From contig BAAHQB010000379.1 in NCBI GenBank assembly GCA_054601695.1, positions 62,001 to 126,000 of the forward strand: a DNA stretch of 64,000 bases. The letters are read 5' to 3'. Numbering within the stretch: position 1 is the stretch's first letter; each line of letters starts with the position of its first letter. The translations under genes and the position numbers were made by a program. The DNA is from Amorphochlora amoebiformis. Taxonomy: Eukaryota > Cercozoa > Chlorarachniophyceae. Below are positions 1-63,694 of the stretch, piece after piece. The notes beneath the pieces were generated by a model, which was not told the DNA's origin, did no database searches, and worked only from the letters and a program-made list of their open reading frames with translations.

Positions 1-82
1 ATAAGGAAAATGACACACACAAACAACAAACGCAAACAGAACGCCGCTATTATTGCCAGAAGACTAATGACGATACCTTCTG

Positions 83-9703
<9,621 letters not shown>

Positions 9704-10096
9704 TATTTTTTCCTTCTGCGTAAATCTAAAGTGATGTCACGCTCTTGACAGGGCTACATAATGCAATATCACGTCCCCAGTGGCTCCCCAATGACTCCCC
9801 ATGAAAATCGACAGTCTCCATATAGACTCCAAGTCTCTCAAGAGACTCCAATCCTCTCATTGGTCTCCGTAGACGCGCTTCGACCTCTAATAATACTTAC
9901 GAACAATAGAAGAAACAATAATGAAACCGTCAAGTTTCTTGTGAAACCTCTATGATAAAACTATGACCAATTCATTCGGGAGGTTCCCGAACCCTCAGGA
10001 AGGATGACTTTGGGCAATTTTTATCAAGTCTGGGTTCCGTGTTGGTCAGCGTGACAATTGGCTGTATAACATTCGTTGACGTTACATCACGCAGAC
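9704..10096. promoter_or_regulatory. Bidirectional intergenic region between the PNUTS-like and CCT genes
   Basis: About 390 bp separate two divergent start codons. An inverted CCAAT box (ATTGG) lies near 10054. The 12-mer GTGATGTCACGC, which resembles a CRE/bZIP half-palindrome, occurs near 9731 upstream of the minus gene and again near 10134 just inside the first plus exon. No TATA box is evident. A shared promoter is an inference from the geometry. Confidence 0.4.
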
Positions 10097-12081
10097 ATGA
10101 CTACCAAATCACTCAAAATCCCGGAAACAGAACGTGATGTCACGCAGAGTTCAAAAGAACTTTTCAAGAAAAGGAAAGCGGAACTCAAGCAGAAAAGCAT
10201 CGCAGGTCGCAAGTCCGCCCCGCAATTTGAGGAAGCAACAGGAACCTGATGATGCAACCGGCTTCGTTCATGAATACCCACGCCCATTTCGCTAGGCCCC
10301 GACGCCCGGATTTTCTCCGAACGGGGGTAGCGACACCCCAGAGTCTAGTCCAGAAGCATGGAGGCCGAGCACGACCCACGAATGAGAATCAAACGCCAGA
10401 GATTCAGCCGACGAAAGCGAAAGGTGATGGGCACATCTCGCCACTGAAAATATCGCTCCCTGCAGAGCCGTCGATGCCCAACATCATCGAGAACCTTATG
10501 CCGAGAAGGATGTCCATGGGGTCGTTGCTGAGCAAGTCAGCCGCCACCACCTCGGGAAAGAGAGAACAAAACGTCATAAGTTCGGCAACGCCTGGCAGCG
10601 CCAAATGGAAGCAAAAGCTCGCCGCACTTCATATCCCGTTATTTCGACGTGAGGAATCGTTCGTCGGAAAGGTAGTCTCATATCAGGACTCTATCGTCAC
10701 GTGTACCTCATGAGCTCAGAATTTGTCACGATATTCGCCATGCTCGGACTTTCGCACCCTTCTCATATTTGACGAAATTTGTTCGATAAATACAGACAGA
10801 AGGATTCATGCTATGTGAAGACCTTTTCTCGCCCACCGAAGGCACCGCCACGGCATCCTCGAGCTCGGTCGGTGCAATTCCCCAACCCAACACCACTATG
10901 GACATCCCGGATAGTAAGTATCACTTTGATTTCCTCTCGCCACGTATCGACGGCTCCGGCTTCAACTCTGGAGGCCCCAGCATTTCTCAAGGCTTCCCCA
11001 AGCCAACTCTCAAGAAGAACCCTTTCGAGCGGATCGACTTCAGTCGGTTTGCCGACACTAACGTACAAGGGGAGCTTGTCTTGGGAGCGTTGCCCGTCAA
11101 GCTACCCACCCCACGAAGGCTCCCGAGGCCTCGAGCTGTTGCAGTTCATCCTAAAGCAGTTCATACTAAAGTTAAAGTTAAAGACGAGGCCCAGAATATT
11201 CCTCAGAATACCAAGTACCAAGAGTGGGTTGGGGAGGACAGACATATGGTAAAGGCGGAGCCCAAGCAAGAGACGAAGGTCGAAAAGCACGTTGCTGTGA
11301 AGAAGCATCGACGAAAGGTGTCACTCTGTCCATAATTTATTTCTTTATACGTGTACAATAATTTCTTTATACGTGTACAATAATTTTTTTGCTTATACGT
11401 TTACAAAGAAAAGTAAGAGTGTGATAAATAGTCAAATGTGTTGTGAGTTCCAGCAACAAAAATGACAAATTTCAAGCAATTGACTCCCATTTTCCTCCAG
11501 ACTGCCTTCGGGAACGCCGCTTTTAAGAAGCGCTCTCAAAAGAAAAAAGTCCGCTACGCCTGTCGCCAGGTTCTGAAAAATTCAATGCTTAGAATTCCAT
11601 GTGAGAGACAGTATTTTTCTGTATTCCCAACCTTTTGGCCACGATCACAAAAGACTGATGTAGATACTAATTTTTCTAGGCGTTCGCGCGATCCCGACCA
11701 AGGATTGGCGGGCGATTTGTCAATAAAGAAGAGCTTGCCGTTATCCTTGCAGATCCTAAGCTATCGTCTCAGCTTAACGAGGGCAAAAGCATTAATCTTA
11801 AGGTGGGCCCAAATTGCACGTTCGACATGGCATGATCCAACTAGAAATCAACCAAAACTCAGGATGTAAAGGCTGCTGCCGCTGCCCAAGCTGCTGCGCG
11901 TGTTGCGGCCTCTGAAGAGCGTAAGGAGATGCAGGAAGATGAGGATGACATGAGCCACATCGAGGATGAAATTAAGGATGAAGACGAGAACGATATGGAG
12001 CTTGAAGAGGGTAAAAATACATACACAATTACGATTACATTTAATTATATATGTATATTCGTGAATCAATACATAAATATA

Positions 12082-12114
<33 letters not shown>

Positions 12115-12225
12115 AATACATTTTATATTACATGATATTACATGAATGGGAGAAAGGAGGGAGAGGGAGAGGAGGATGGAGAGAGATGCTATATTGTATA
12201 TACATATATATATATATATATATTA

Positions 12226-12286
<61 letters not shown>

Positions 12287-12330
12287 TCTCACAGATATTT
12301 TTGTGTGTGTGTATATATTATTGTGTGTTT

Positions 12331-12375
<45 letters not shown>

Positions 12376-12389
12376 TATAAATATAAATA

Positions 12390-12436
<47 letters not shown>

Positions 12437-12660
12437 TTAAATACATTTATATATAATACATGTATATATACTATATGATATATATGCTACCAGCAGACGA
12501 TGAAACGCTTGAAACTGAGCCCTCCAGCTCCACGCATTCGTCGTCCGCTTCGGATCGTCACTCCATCTCCGGGAAAGGTATTGGCAATCCTCAGCGTCAT
12601 CCTCAGGTTCTGCCGCCTGCTCCTACGGGGTCGAGTTCGGCCGCGGCGGCATCCGCATGA
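10097..12660 (+). CDS. CCT-motif (CONSTANS/TOC1-type) protein, seven exons, complete
   Basis: Exons: 10097-10212, 10296-10671, 10796-11317, 11501-11569, 11680-11802, 11863-12010, 12497-12660; total 1518 bp, 505 residues. All junctions keep phase. The exon 3 end, exon 4 and exon 5 together give a basic CCT motif at about residues 335-378: HRRK..., then [10 protein letters not shown], then [18 protein letters not shown]. This matches the family core R-K...K-K-I-R-Y...R-P-R-x-x-G-R-F. The motif is therefore split by two introns and is visible only after splicing. Upstream is a Ser/Pro-rich, low-complexity N-terminus. Downstream is an Ala-rich stretch, an acidic stretch ([11 protein letters not shown]) and a Ser/Ala tail. 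CCT proteins are nuclear and bind DNA or NF-Y partners in plant light and clock regulation; the role here is unknown. The first intron (donor GTCCGC at 10213) is the least certain. The last intron carries several (AT)n arrays. Confidence 0.75.
12011..12496 (+). other. Last intron of the CCT gene, filled by (AT)n and ending in a tandem NAGNAG acceptor
   Basis: The donor GTAAAA follows the codon fragment at 12010. The intron is largely three (AT)n tracts. It ends CAGCAG at 12491-12496. Both AGs leave the last exon in frame, differing by one alanine codon, so alternative acceptor use would be harmless to the frame. Confidence 0.6.
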
Positions 12661-13370
12661 AAAGAAGCCATTATCGTCACAGCGAAGGGATCGGATGATT
12701 TATTTTATTATTTTTGAAAGATAGAAAAATTAGGGAGGAAAATTAGGAAACTCGAAAGCGAGATAAGGAGCGGAAAAATAAAGCATTAATCGATGAGGAA
12801 GAAAATATGAAAATATGAAAAAAAATGTTCGTCTCTTTCAATTCTTCCAAATTGGTTTTTTTTTTGCGTGATGAGTTCATTCATAGGAAATCGCTCAGCC
12901 ACCTCTGCACAGCGCAGTGATTGGTCTATACACCAGCTGCGCTGAGGCAGCAGCTGAATCCGGAAATGGGTTGCTCTTATCAAGGCGTTTCTCCTCTATT
13001 TCTCTTTACATAGGCATTCATTCATCGCTCGAAGCACTCCCAACCCCGATTCATGTAGCGTATCTGTTCCTTGTAAATTTTTTCTTTTGGCGGAGAGGGT
13101 AAAGCATCCTCTTCATTGTCGGTATTATCTGTACTATTTTTCCTTTTTCATTATATTTGTAATTGTTTTGGGCTCGATTTGATTCACGATATATCGAGAG
13201 CGGGCCAACTTCTAGAACTCTTGGGAATTTACACGCTAGGATATGAGCGCTATGCATGAGCTATAGTTCTGATAAATAGATGTATGTACTATTTTAGTAG
13301 GTATAGTAGCTACGTGCAATACCACACGCACACACACATGTGACAACATGTCACTTGAACCTGAACCTGT
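12661..13370. other. Gene-free unique sequence downstream of the CCT gene
   Basis: This holds the presumed 3' UTR of the CCT gene and about 600 bp of unique AT-rich DNA. Short open frames exist on both strands (12786-12983 minus, 12917-13102 plus), but none has convincing splice sites or recognisable protein. No RNA gene was recognised. Confidence 0.4.
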
Positions 13371-13602
13371 CTAGATTTGAGTGCATGATCACTCGGATAT
13401 CGATATATAACTAGTACATATATTATGATATATATACTAGGCTCTCGATACTTTGGTCTCGATCCGCGGTTAGATTATAGTACGAGTACTAACCAGCTAA
13501 GTATCGTGAGGCCGGGTATAACGGTAGCTCTAATAATCTAGATAATGTGTAGTGGGCAATACTAAATTACTAATGCCAAATACTAGCTGTAGCTAGAAGT
13601 AG

Positions 13603-13642
<40 letters not shown>

Positions 13643-13870
13643 GTATATACACATACATAGAGTAAGTATATTTTTCTGTCCAAGTCTAGCTAGCTAGGCT
13701 AGTGTCACTAGAATATTCTAGTACGTACACATCACGATATCTAGACGGATCTTGCCAACTTACTAGCTTAGTCTAGTTAGTCGGACGCTAGAGACTCTAG
13801 ACACTAGACTCAGCCGAATCATGAAATTATCATGGCGTCAGAGAATTCAATCATTTAAAAAGTCACCATT
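13370..13870. repeat. CTAG-rich island
   Basis: The sequence is dense in CTAG and TAG-containing words (TCTAG, ACTAG, GCTAG) with no open frame. Similar islands occur at 43500-44030 and 54290-55140. Each lies beyond the 3' end of a gene. Confidence 0.45.
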
Positions 13871-13882
13871 ATTTCGCCAATG

Positions 13883-13922
<40 letters not shown>

Positions 13923-13967
13923 GTTAGTATGTATATGTATATGCGTGTGTATATACGCATATACAGT

Positions 13968-14100
<133 letters not shown>

Positions 14101-14218
14101 CACGTGCATATGTATATGTATATATATATAGGTGTGTATGTGTATGTGTGTATGTATATGTATGTATATATATCGTATATGTATGTGTGTGTATATATTG
14201 CAAATATATGTGTATGTG

Positions 14219-14249
<31 letters not shown>

Positions 14250-14271
14250 ATGCTGTGTGTGTGTGTGTATG

Positions 14272-14318
<47 letters not shown>

Positions 14319-14377
14319 TGTATATATATATATATACCATGTATATATAATATATATATCATGTATATATATATACC

Positions 14378-14590
<213 letters not shown>

Positions 14591-14673
14591 ATAAAATCAT
14601 TATATCCAGTATACACAATCTAGACAATGTATAATCACTATCTTCATAATATGTTTAACAGCTGAATACATAC

Positions 14674-14724
<51 letters not shown>

Positions 14725-14820
14725 ACATATGATAGTATGTGTATATATATAATATATATATATATATATTATATACATATATATATTATATATTGTAGTA
14801 AAATATATATTTATATACTA

Positions 14821-14883
<63 letters not shown>

Positions 14884-14947
14884 GAATATTTATGTTACCC
14901 ATTCGACGTATACACATATGAGAATATGTATCTAATATATATATACA

Positions 14948-15074
<127 letters not shown>

Positions 15075-15094
15075 TATATACATATGTGATATAT

Positions 15095-15142
<48 letters not shown>

Positions 15143-15252
15143 CACACACAAATATACATACATACATATATATATATATTATATATATATATATATATAA
15201 ACATAGATACAGTCTTATGATATGCTCCTTCCTTGTCTATATATGTATATAT

Positions 15253-15287
<35 letters not shown>

Positions 15288-15355
15288 CCACACAGAACAA
15301 AAGTACAATATAATTTTTTAATACACGAAAAGGGGCAAGACATAAGCCTCAATTT

Positions 15356-15392
<37 letters not shown>

Positions 15393-15441
15393 ATGTATTA
15401 CTAAAAAATACATACACACACATTTACCTAAATTCCCCCTG

Positions 15442-29892
<14,451 letters not shown>

Positions 29893-29904
29893 CTCATGAG
29901 AGAG

Positions 29905-30100
29905 GTTAGGGTTAGGGTTAGGGTTAGGGTTAGGGTTAGGGGTTAGGGTTAGGGTTGGGGTTAGGGTTAGGATTAGGGTTAGGATTAGGGTTAGGGTTAG
30001 GGTTAGGGTTAGGGTTAGGGTTTACGCTTGGTTCAAGGTTCAGGCTAGGATTAAGGTTAGGGTTAAGGTTAGGGTTAGGGTTAGGGTTAGGTAGATTAAG
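29905..30100. repeat. Interstitial TTAGGG array next to a splice acceptor
   Basis: TTAGGG with GATTAGGG and AAGGTTAGGG variants. On the minus strand the array ends about 15 bp before the acceptor of the exon at 29892-29857. Confidence 0.9.
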
Positions 30101-30211
30101 TTCAGGACCAGCGTAGGGTTATGGTTAGGGTTATAATTGGGTTAACCCTAGCGTTCCCCCAAACCTTAACGGTAACCCTAAAAATCACTCCAAGCCTAAC
30201 AATGATGAATC

Positions 30212-30293
30212 CTAACCTAGCCCTAACCCTAACCCTAACCCTAACCCTAACCCTAGCCCTAATCCTAACCCTAACCCTAACCCTAACCCCAAG
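30212..30293. repeat. Interstitial CCCTAA array ending in an acceptor
   Basis: About 12 CCCTAA units end CCCTAACCCCAAG, directly abutting the exon at 30294. Confidence 0.85.
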
Positions 30294-33141
<2,848 letters not shown>

Positions 33142-33149
33142 GCACTCAC

Positions 33150-41930
<8,781 letters not shown>

Positions 41931-41935
41931 CTGAT

Positions 41936-42256
<321 letters not shown>

Positions 42257-42263
42257 ATGTATA

Positions 42264-42294
<31 letters not shown>

Positions 42295-42657
42295 TATATG
42301 CGTGATGTGCATGAATATTTACATGGATTTTAACAGATGTGGTAATGCATATATTATACATAAATTTTCAATACATAGTAATAATATTTCAGTTAGTCCA
42401 CCAAAATACATGTACATACCCCCCTTCTCACATGTGAAAAATCTAATCCGGTCCCTATATCTTCCTTCATTCCCAGAACCATCCCACTTTCCAGGTCCCA
42501 ACCCATCTCTCACAGTCTCGACCGACACACCCGAGAAATATATCACGGAAGATACTTCCTTTTGTCGTCCCCCCCCCCCGCCCCCCTTTACCCCACCCCT
42601 CATCCGAAAAAAAACAATCAACTCTGAAAATGAATGAATTCCATCGTCCAGTCAATT

Positions 42658-42870
42658 TCAGTCCACCTTGTACATATCCTCCCGCGTTATGGCCTCCTGG
42701 CATGGACCCATGGCATAAATGCACCTCCGGCAGCTCGCTCCCCCGTCCCCACCCGCCCACGATGCATGAGACTTTGTTTGACAGAAACAAGAGTAGTCTC
42801 TGCGGATCGAAGAGGTCTGGGTAGCGAATAGCGCGAGCAAGATCGCGGGGACGCCCCCACGACGCGCCAT
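42658..42870 (-). CDS. Possible small secreted Cys-rich protein or 5' exon
   Basis: An open frame from an ATG at 42870 starts MARRGGVPAILLALFATQTSS, which looks like a signal peptide, and continues with six cysteines (CFC, SCRRC, GPC) to a stop at 42658. A donor AAG|GTGGAC at 42666 would keep phase 0 into the ankyrin exon at 41930, so it might be the first exon of that gene. All three minus frames are open here because the region is GC-rich, and another frame (ARAIRYPDLFDPQRLLLFL) also looks protein-like. The call is therefore weak. Confidence 0.25.
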   Translation of the reverse strand: MARRGGVPAILLALFATQTSSIRRDYSCFCQTKSHASWAGGDGGASCRRCIYAMGPCQEAITREDMYKVD

Positions 42871-42899
42871 CCGAGCTCCAACCTCCAGGGCGGATGTGT

Positions 42900-43270
42900 G
42901 ACAGTCTATCAAGTCACGCGTGATATGAGGACAAGTCACGCGTAATATGAGGACAAGTCACGCGTGATACTCCCCGCGATGTGCGGGGAATTTTGCCTTT
43001 ATCACACCGTGACCCACCTGCGTGCAGGCCAGATATGTGACACTCTACTAAGTCACGCGTGATATTAGGTTTGATCACGCATAATACTCCCCGTAATGTC
43101 ACCTGTTGATGCAGGCCAGGGCAGATAATGTGACACTGGATAAAGTCACGCGTAATATTAGGTCGGGTCACGCAGATATGTGACACTCTATCAAGTCACG
43201 CGTGATATTAGGTCAGGTCATGCGTGATATTCCCCGTGATGTGCGGTGATTCCTGCCTTCATCACACCGT
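42900..43270. repeat. Tandem array of palindromic TCACGCGTGA-type motifs
   Basis: About ten copies of TCACGCGTGAT or close variants (TCACGCGTAA, TCACGCATAA, TCATGCGTGA) lie in both arms of two longer, imperfect repeats. TCACGCGTGA is a perfect 10-bp palindrome with an ACGCGT core. The longer unit also repeats CCGTGACCCACCTG and ATGTGACACTCTA. It sits upstream of the small ORF at 42870. Confidence 0.6.
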
Positions 43271-43755
43271 GACCCACCTGCTCAGGCCAGCGGACATCCG
43301 CAAGTATAGAGCCAAGTTCGAAGGTCCAGAACCACTACTTCTCCCATAAAAAGCATATGTACAGCGGAAGAGCATGAGACTACCTACTTAAAAGCGCAGC
43401 CAAGACAACGGCTTTGCAGTGGCGCCTGGGACATTAGAGAAATAGCTGGCTGACTAAGTTCCATGAACAACAGTTATAATTTGAATTCGCTGAGACCGTG
43501 TTAATGCGCTAACTTCTAGTAGATATCTCAGATATAATTTATATTAATATGCTAGTATGGATAGTGCGTAAGACGGAGAGTCCGAGTACTGTGCTAGAGT
43601 GTAACAAGAGTATCTAGATCTAGTAGATATATCTAGTATATGCTTATTACTAGATATGACTTGTATGAAAACAAACTTTCATATTTGTTATATCAAAATC
43701 AAGTGTATGTATATACTCTAGCTAGCTAGATACTATATAAATATAAATATATATA

Positions 43756-43799
<44 letters not shown>

Positions 43800-43870
43800 T
43801 CTAGAATATATATCTACTAGATCTAGATATATATATATATATATATAATATATTATATAATATTATCTAG

Positions 43871-43907
<37 letters not shown>

Positions 43908-44245
43908 TGCGCATATCTAGCACATAGTACTACTGTACTACTACATACATATATTAATTCTAATTTTATAATCTTAATAGACAATATTCTTAATGAAATC
44001 AACTAGGCAGTTTTCTAATTAACGCGTGAACGTTGCCCGTGATACCTGACTATTATAATCAGATATACCATTCTAGAATAATCGAGCGACTCCAAAGACT
44101 TCTCCGATCCATTACGTCCAGACCAAGCACGAGTAGATTCAGTTGTTTGTACATATAGCCTTCTTCAGGAGCCGAAGAACGTGTAAAGACGCGGAAGAGG
44201 GCTGGTGCTCAAGCAGCCTTGAGCATTCAACTCTGAATCTTTTTC
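43271..44245. other. Gene-free region with a CTAG-rich island
   Basis: About 230 bp of unique sequence with no supported gene is followed from about 43500 to 44030 by CTAG-rich DNA containing short (AT)n tracts. It lies just beyond the stop of the PH-RCC1-WW gene. No RNA gene was recognised. Confidence 0.4.
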
Positions 44246-48720
<4,475 letters not shown>

Positions 48721-49009
48721 GCTCCCTCTGTCTGCCCAGACGACACCGACGAGAACGGTTTAGACGACTCGGAAGGTGTCGCCACAGAGAATCTCGGGCC
48801 GAAGAATTTAAGATTACGGTTAAATTTTGGTCCGGGGATTTTAGGAGGATAACAAATCGGCATCGGCGCCCAAGCAGCGTGACGAGACATTCCGTCACGA
48901 GGGGTAGGGTCCCGCGTTTCGCGCCAACGAGCACGAAGATCCGCTGTCTAGTCTCCCTCCTCAAGCACACAACTCTTCTCGCGTTTTCCATTTTGAGGCA
49001 GCTGAAGTT
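48721..49009. promoter_or_regulatory. Bidirectional promoter region between PH-RCC1-WW and B9D1
   Basis: The two start codons lie head to head, 289 bp apart, with no microsatellite between them. I saw no TATA box. An open frame running through part of it is antisense continuation of the first PH exon. Confidence 0.5.
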
Positions 49010-51561
<2,552 letters not shown>

Positions 51562-51611
51562 ATGACTATGAGAAGGTATTAGCAGGACTTATATGTATAT
51601 ATATATATATA

Positions 51612-51660
<49 letters not shown>

Positions 51661-51739
51661 ATGTGTGTGTATTTATCAAAAATATATATATATATATCAT
51701 GTATATATATATATATAAATATGATATATATATACATAC

Positions 51740-51775
<36 letters not shown>

Positions 51776-51867
51776 GCATGTAATCTTAGGAGGCGAGGGG
51801 ATTTGAAGACAGTGTCCGGTACTAGCGGCGATTTTAAGGTATACTCTTCTTCATCTTCCGACTAGAC

Positions 51868-51938
<71 letters not shown>

Positions 51939-52008
51939 AAATTGATATATATATATATATGTATAGTAGCGATTTTAAGGTATACTCTTCTTCATTTTCC
52001 GACCAGAC

Positions 52009-52048
<40 letters not shown>

Positions 52049-52183
52049 GGTATATATATATATATATATATATGTATAAATTGATATACATATATATATA
52101 TACATATATATATATATATTGATATATATATATATATGTATAGTAGGGATGTTAAGGCATACTCTTCTACATTTTCCGACTAG

Positions 52184-52245
<62 letters not shown>

Positions 52246-52323
52246 CATATATGTGTATATATGCATATGTATATATTGATACATATATGTATATATATAT
52301 ATACATATATATTATATACATAC

Positions 52324-52395
<72 letters not shown>

Positions 52396-52459
52396 ATATA
52401 TATGTATGTATAGCAGCGATGTTAAGGTTCACTCTTCTACATTTTCCGACTAGACTACG

Positions 52460-52512
<53 letters not shown>

Positions 52513-52855
52513 TACATTATTCACATACATCCATTATACACACACTTACGTACACATTCACAAATACACATTTACGTATAATTAATGCATACGAAAAAAA
52601 CACACACACACACACAGACAGACAGAAAAGCATACAGTATACGCATACTTGTGAATATTTTCGATTTGATAGCGTCCGCTTCGCGTTGTATCTATATTCT
52701 CCATTCCCTTCAGTCTTTAAGCCCCGCGCTGAAAGATAAGAGGGGGGGGGGGGGAGGGCGAGGGGGAGAAAAGAGGGGGGGGGCTGCGGCACGGTCAAGC
52801 GTGAGGTTTAGCGAATCTGGAGACGAGAAGAAAGAAGGTAATTAAGATATATTGT

Positions 52856-52906
<51 letters not shown>

Positions 52907-52919
52907 TATATATATATGA

Positions 52920-52952
<33 letters not shown>

Positions 52953-53021
52953 TACATATGTCTCGGCTATGCTTGGAAGATATGGGAATGTTCGAATATG
53001 TATTGTATATGAATGGATGTG

Positions 53022-53070
<49 letters not shown>

Positions 53071-53130
53071 TATATGTATATATACGTAGATATATTTTAA
53101 CATATGTATGTATATATATATATACATACG

Positions 53131-53171
<41 letters not shown>

Positions 53172-53655
53172 TATATATATATATATATATATTTACACAC
53201 AATATATATATATATATATATATCACAAATACATATGTAAACATATACATAATACTTGTAATTTTGTTCACATAAACCAGCTTCCAGCGCAATCTCCGCC
53301 TTCCGCGGTGCCGTCCACCAGGTTTTAAACTATATATCTAAGTATATAAAAACATATATGTATATATGTATATATATATATATAGATAATATATATATAT
53401 ATACAAACACATGCATAATGTAAAATATATATAACCCTAACCCTAACCCTAACAATACCACCACTACTACTAACCGTAGCGGCTCAGAGCCGCTAAGGTT
53501 ACTACGTCGGGGACAATGATAATCCTTACTCTAACTCCGATGTTAACTGTTGTAGCGCCTTCGAGCTGCGAAGGTTAAGGTTGATAAAACGGGAGAGAAT
53601 GATACAAAAAGTGGAAGGGTCGAAGATGGTATGCAACTCATTTTGTGTCATGCGG

Positions 53656-53727
<72 letters not shown>

Positions 53728-53826
53728 ATATATATATGTGTGTGTGTATGTGTGTGTATGTGTACATGTATGCATAGCATATATATATATGCAACTATGT
53801 GCATAGAACTCATGTGACTAGAATGC

Positions 53827-53865
<39 letters not shown>

Positions 53866-53880
53866 CTTAAACATATAATA

Positions 53881-53933
<53 letters not shown>

Positions 53934-54219
53934 TGTGTCTGTGGATATATATACATGTATTTAATTATATAGTTATAACATATATATATATATATATAGA
54001 TATAAATATATATATGTATATACACACATATATATATATATGACATAAATATATTTATATACACATACACACATATATATATATATACATAAACAATACA
54101 TATATACAAGTATAGTCCATACGTATGCACCCACATTTTCATCTAATAATGTAGCCATGGACATCAAACACGGGACCGGATCCAATGGCGGCCACGATGA
54201 GAAAAAAATTCCCACTTAG
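51562..54219 (+). CDS. Small basic hypothetical protein, six exons, complete
   Basis: Exons: 51562-51575, 51790-51838, 52714-52837, 53281-53321, 53556-53628, 54155-54219 (stop TAG); 366 bp, 121 residues, every junction in phase. It starts [15 protein letters not shown], has a Gly/Arg/Lys-rich stretch in exon 3 coded partly by a G homopolymer, then [24 protein letters not shown] and a Lys/Asp-rich tail. The Arg run suggests nuclear or nucleic-acid contact, but there is no recognisable domain. The first coding exon is only 14 bp. The exon 2 donor (AAG|GTATAC) is followed by tandem copies of itself. It is convergent with the next gene. Confidence 0.5.
51815..52470. repeat. Four copies of an exon end plus donor
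   Basis: About 50-bp copies containing GATTTTAAGGTATACTCTTC, or variants with GATGTTAAGG, are separated by (AT)n. The first copy is the true exon end (51790-51838). The others are downstream in the intron. Confidence 0.75.
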
Positions 54220-55183
54220 CAGAGGCTTAATCTCAGATTGAATGTATCGACGTGTCCCATGACAAGAATAGCAAGATAATGAGTCTCATATCTAGTCTCT
54301 AGAGTCTAGCCACGCTCCAGACACTGTAATCTAGGTAATGCGGAGATATTCGAGCGACTTTGACGTCTGTATTCTTGAATTAATTTCGATTATTAGAACT
54401 GTTGCATGCTTGAATTGGGTTAATCAAGACTGGCTTTGCGCTCTACTACTAGTACTAGCTCTACTAGTCAGTAGCTGCTCACAAAGTTCAACCTTAATCT
54501 AGTTACTAGCTCTAGAGCTAGACTAGTTCATTCATCTAGTTAATCTAGTTAATCGCCGATAAGGACAAGCTCTAGAAGCTGGTTCTAGTAGCTACATCTA
54601 GTACATCTAGTACATCTGTACATTACCTAGATTCTAGAGATTATATGAGAAGTTCTAAATCTAGTAAATGCACAAGTTCTTCGACTTAGAACTAGTATCT
54701 AGAGTGTTATATATATCATGTGTAGAAGTTCTGACACATTCCATAATTTATATCGAAGAATTGGACTATTCTCTACTAGTATAATAGTTATAGTGCTAGT
54801 ATTTGTACTAATCTAGTAATGCTAGTAATGATTGACTCTCTAGAATCTAGTCTAGCTAGTGAATGCATGAAGTTCCTTTAATCTAGTTAATGGCAATATT
54901 CTAGATCTAGTAGATATTCTAGATTTTCCAGATTATAGTATCGGATATGATCATTTCTAGATGATAATCGCAACAACTTAGTGCGCAAGCTCCGCAAGTT
55001 CGAGGCTCTAACGAGTCTAACTCCAGAAGCTGGCCCATACACTGATACATGTACTCTTAATACTGCATCAGTCTGCATGTATAACCGGTACCGCGCTGGC
55101 AACTAGCTTCTGAGAGCAAGACTTGCTAGGCTAGATAGACGTTAACTTTAACGCTAAACCTATCTGGAACTTGCTGGTTATCA
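54220..55183. other. Gene-free intergenic region with a CTAG-rich island
   Basis: This lies between two convergent stop codons. From about 54290 to 55140 it is dense in CTAG words. The minus ORF at 54887-55102 is probably a chance frame. No RNA gene was recognised. Confidence 0.4.
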
Positions 55184-63649
<8,466 letters not shown>

Positions 63650-63694
63650 CTAACGGACACACATAATAAGATTACAATCTACAATTACCGCTAC

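Noticed and set aside
42319-42790. Gly/Trp-rich minus frames of 100-107 codons
   Set aside because: They follow from GC-rich and poly-C sequence near 42570. Several frames are open at once and none has family character.
43290-43480. Possible tRNA or small RNA
   Set aside because: A few stem-like words (GTTCGAAGGTCC) but no complete cloverleaf or promoter boxes.
54887-55102. 71-codon minus frame in the CTAG-rich island
   Set aside because: It lies beyond the gene's stop at 55184, with no splice sites and no recognisable sequence.
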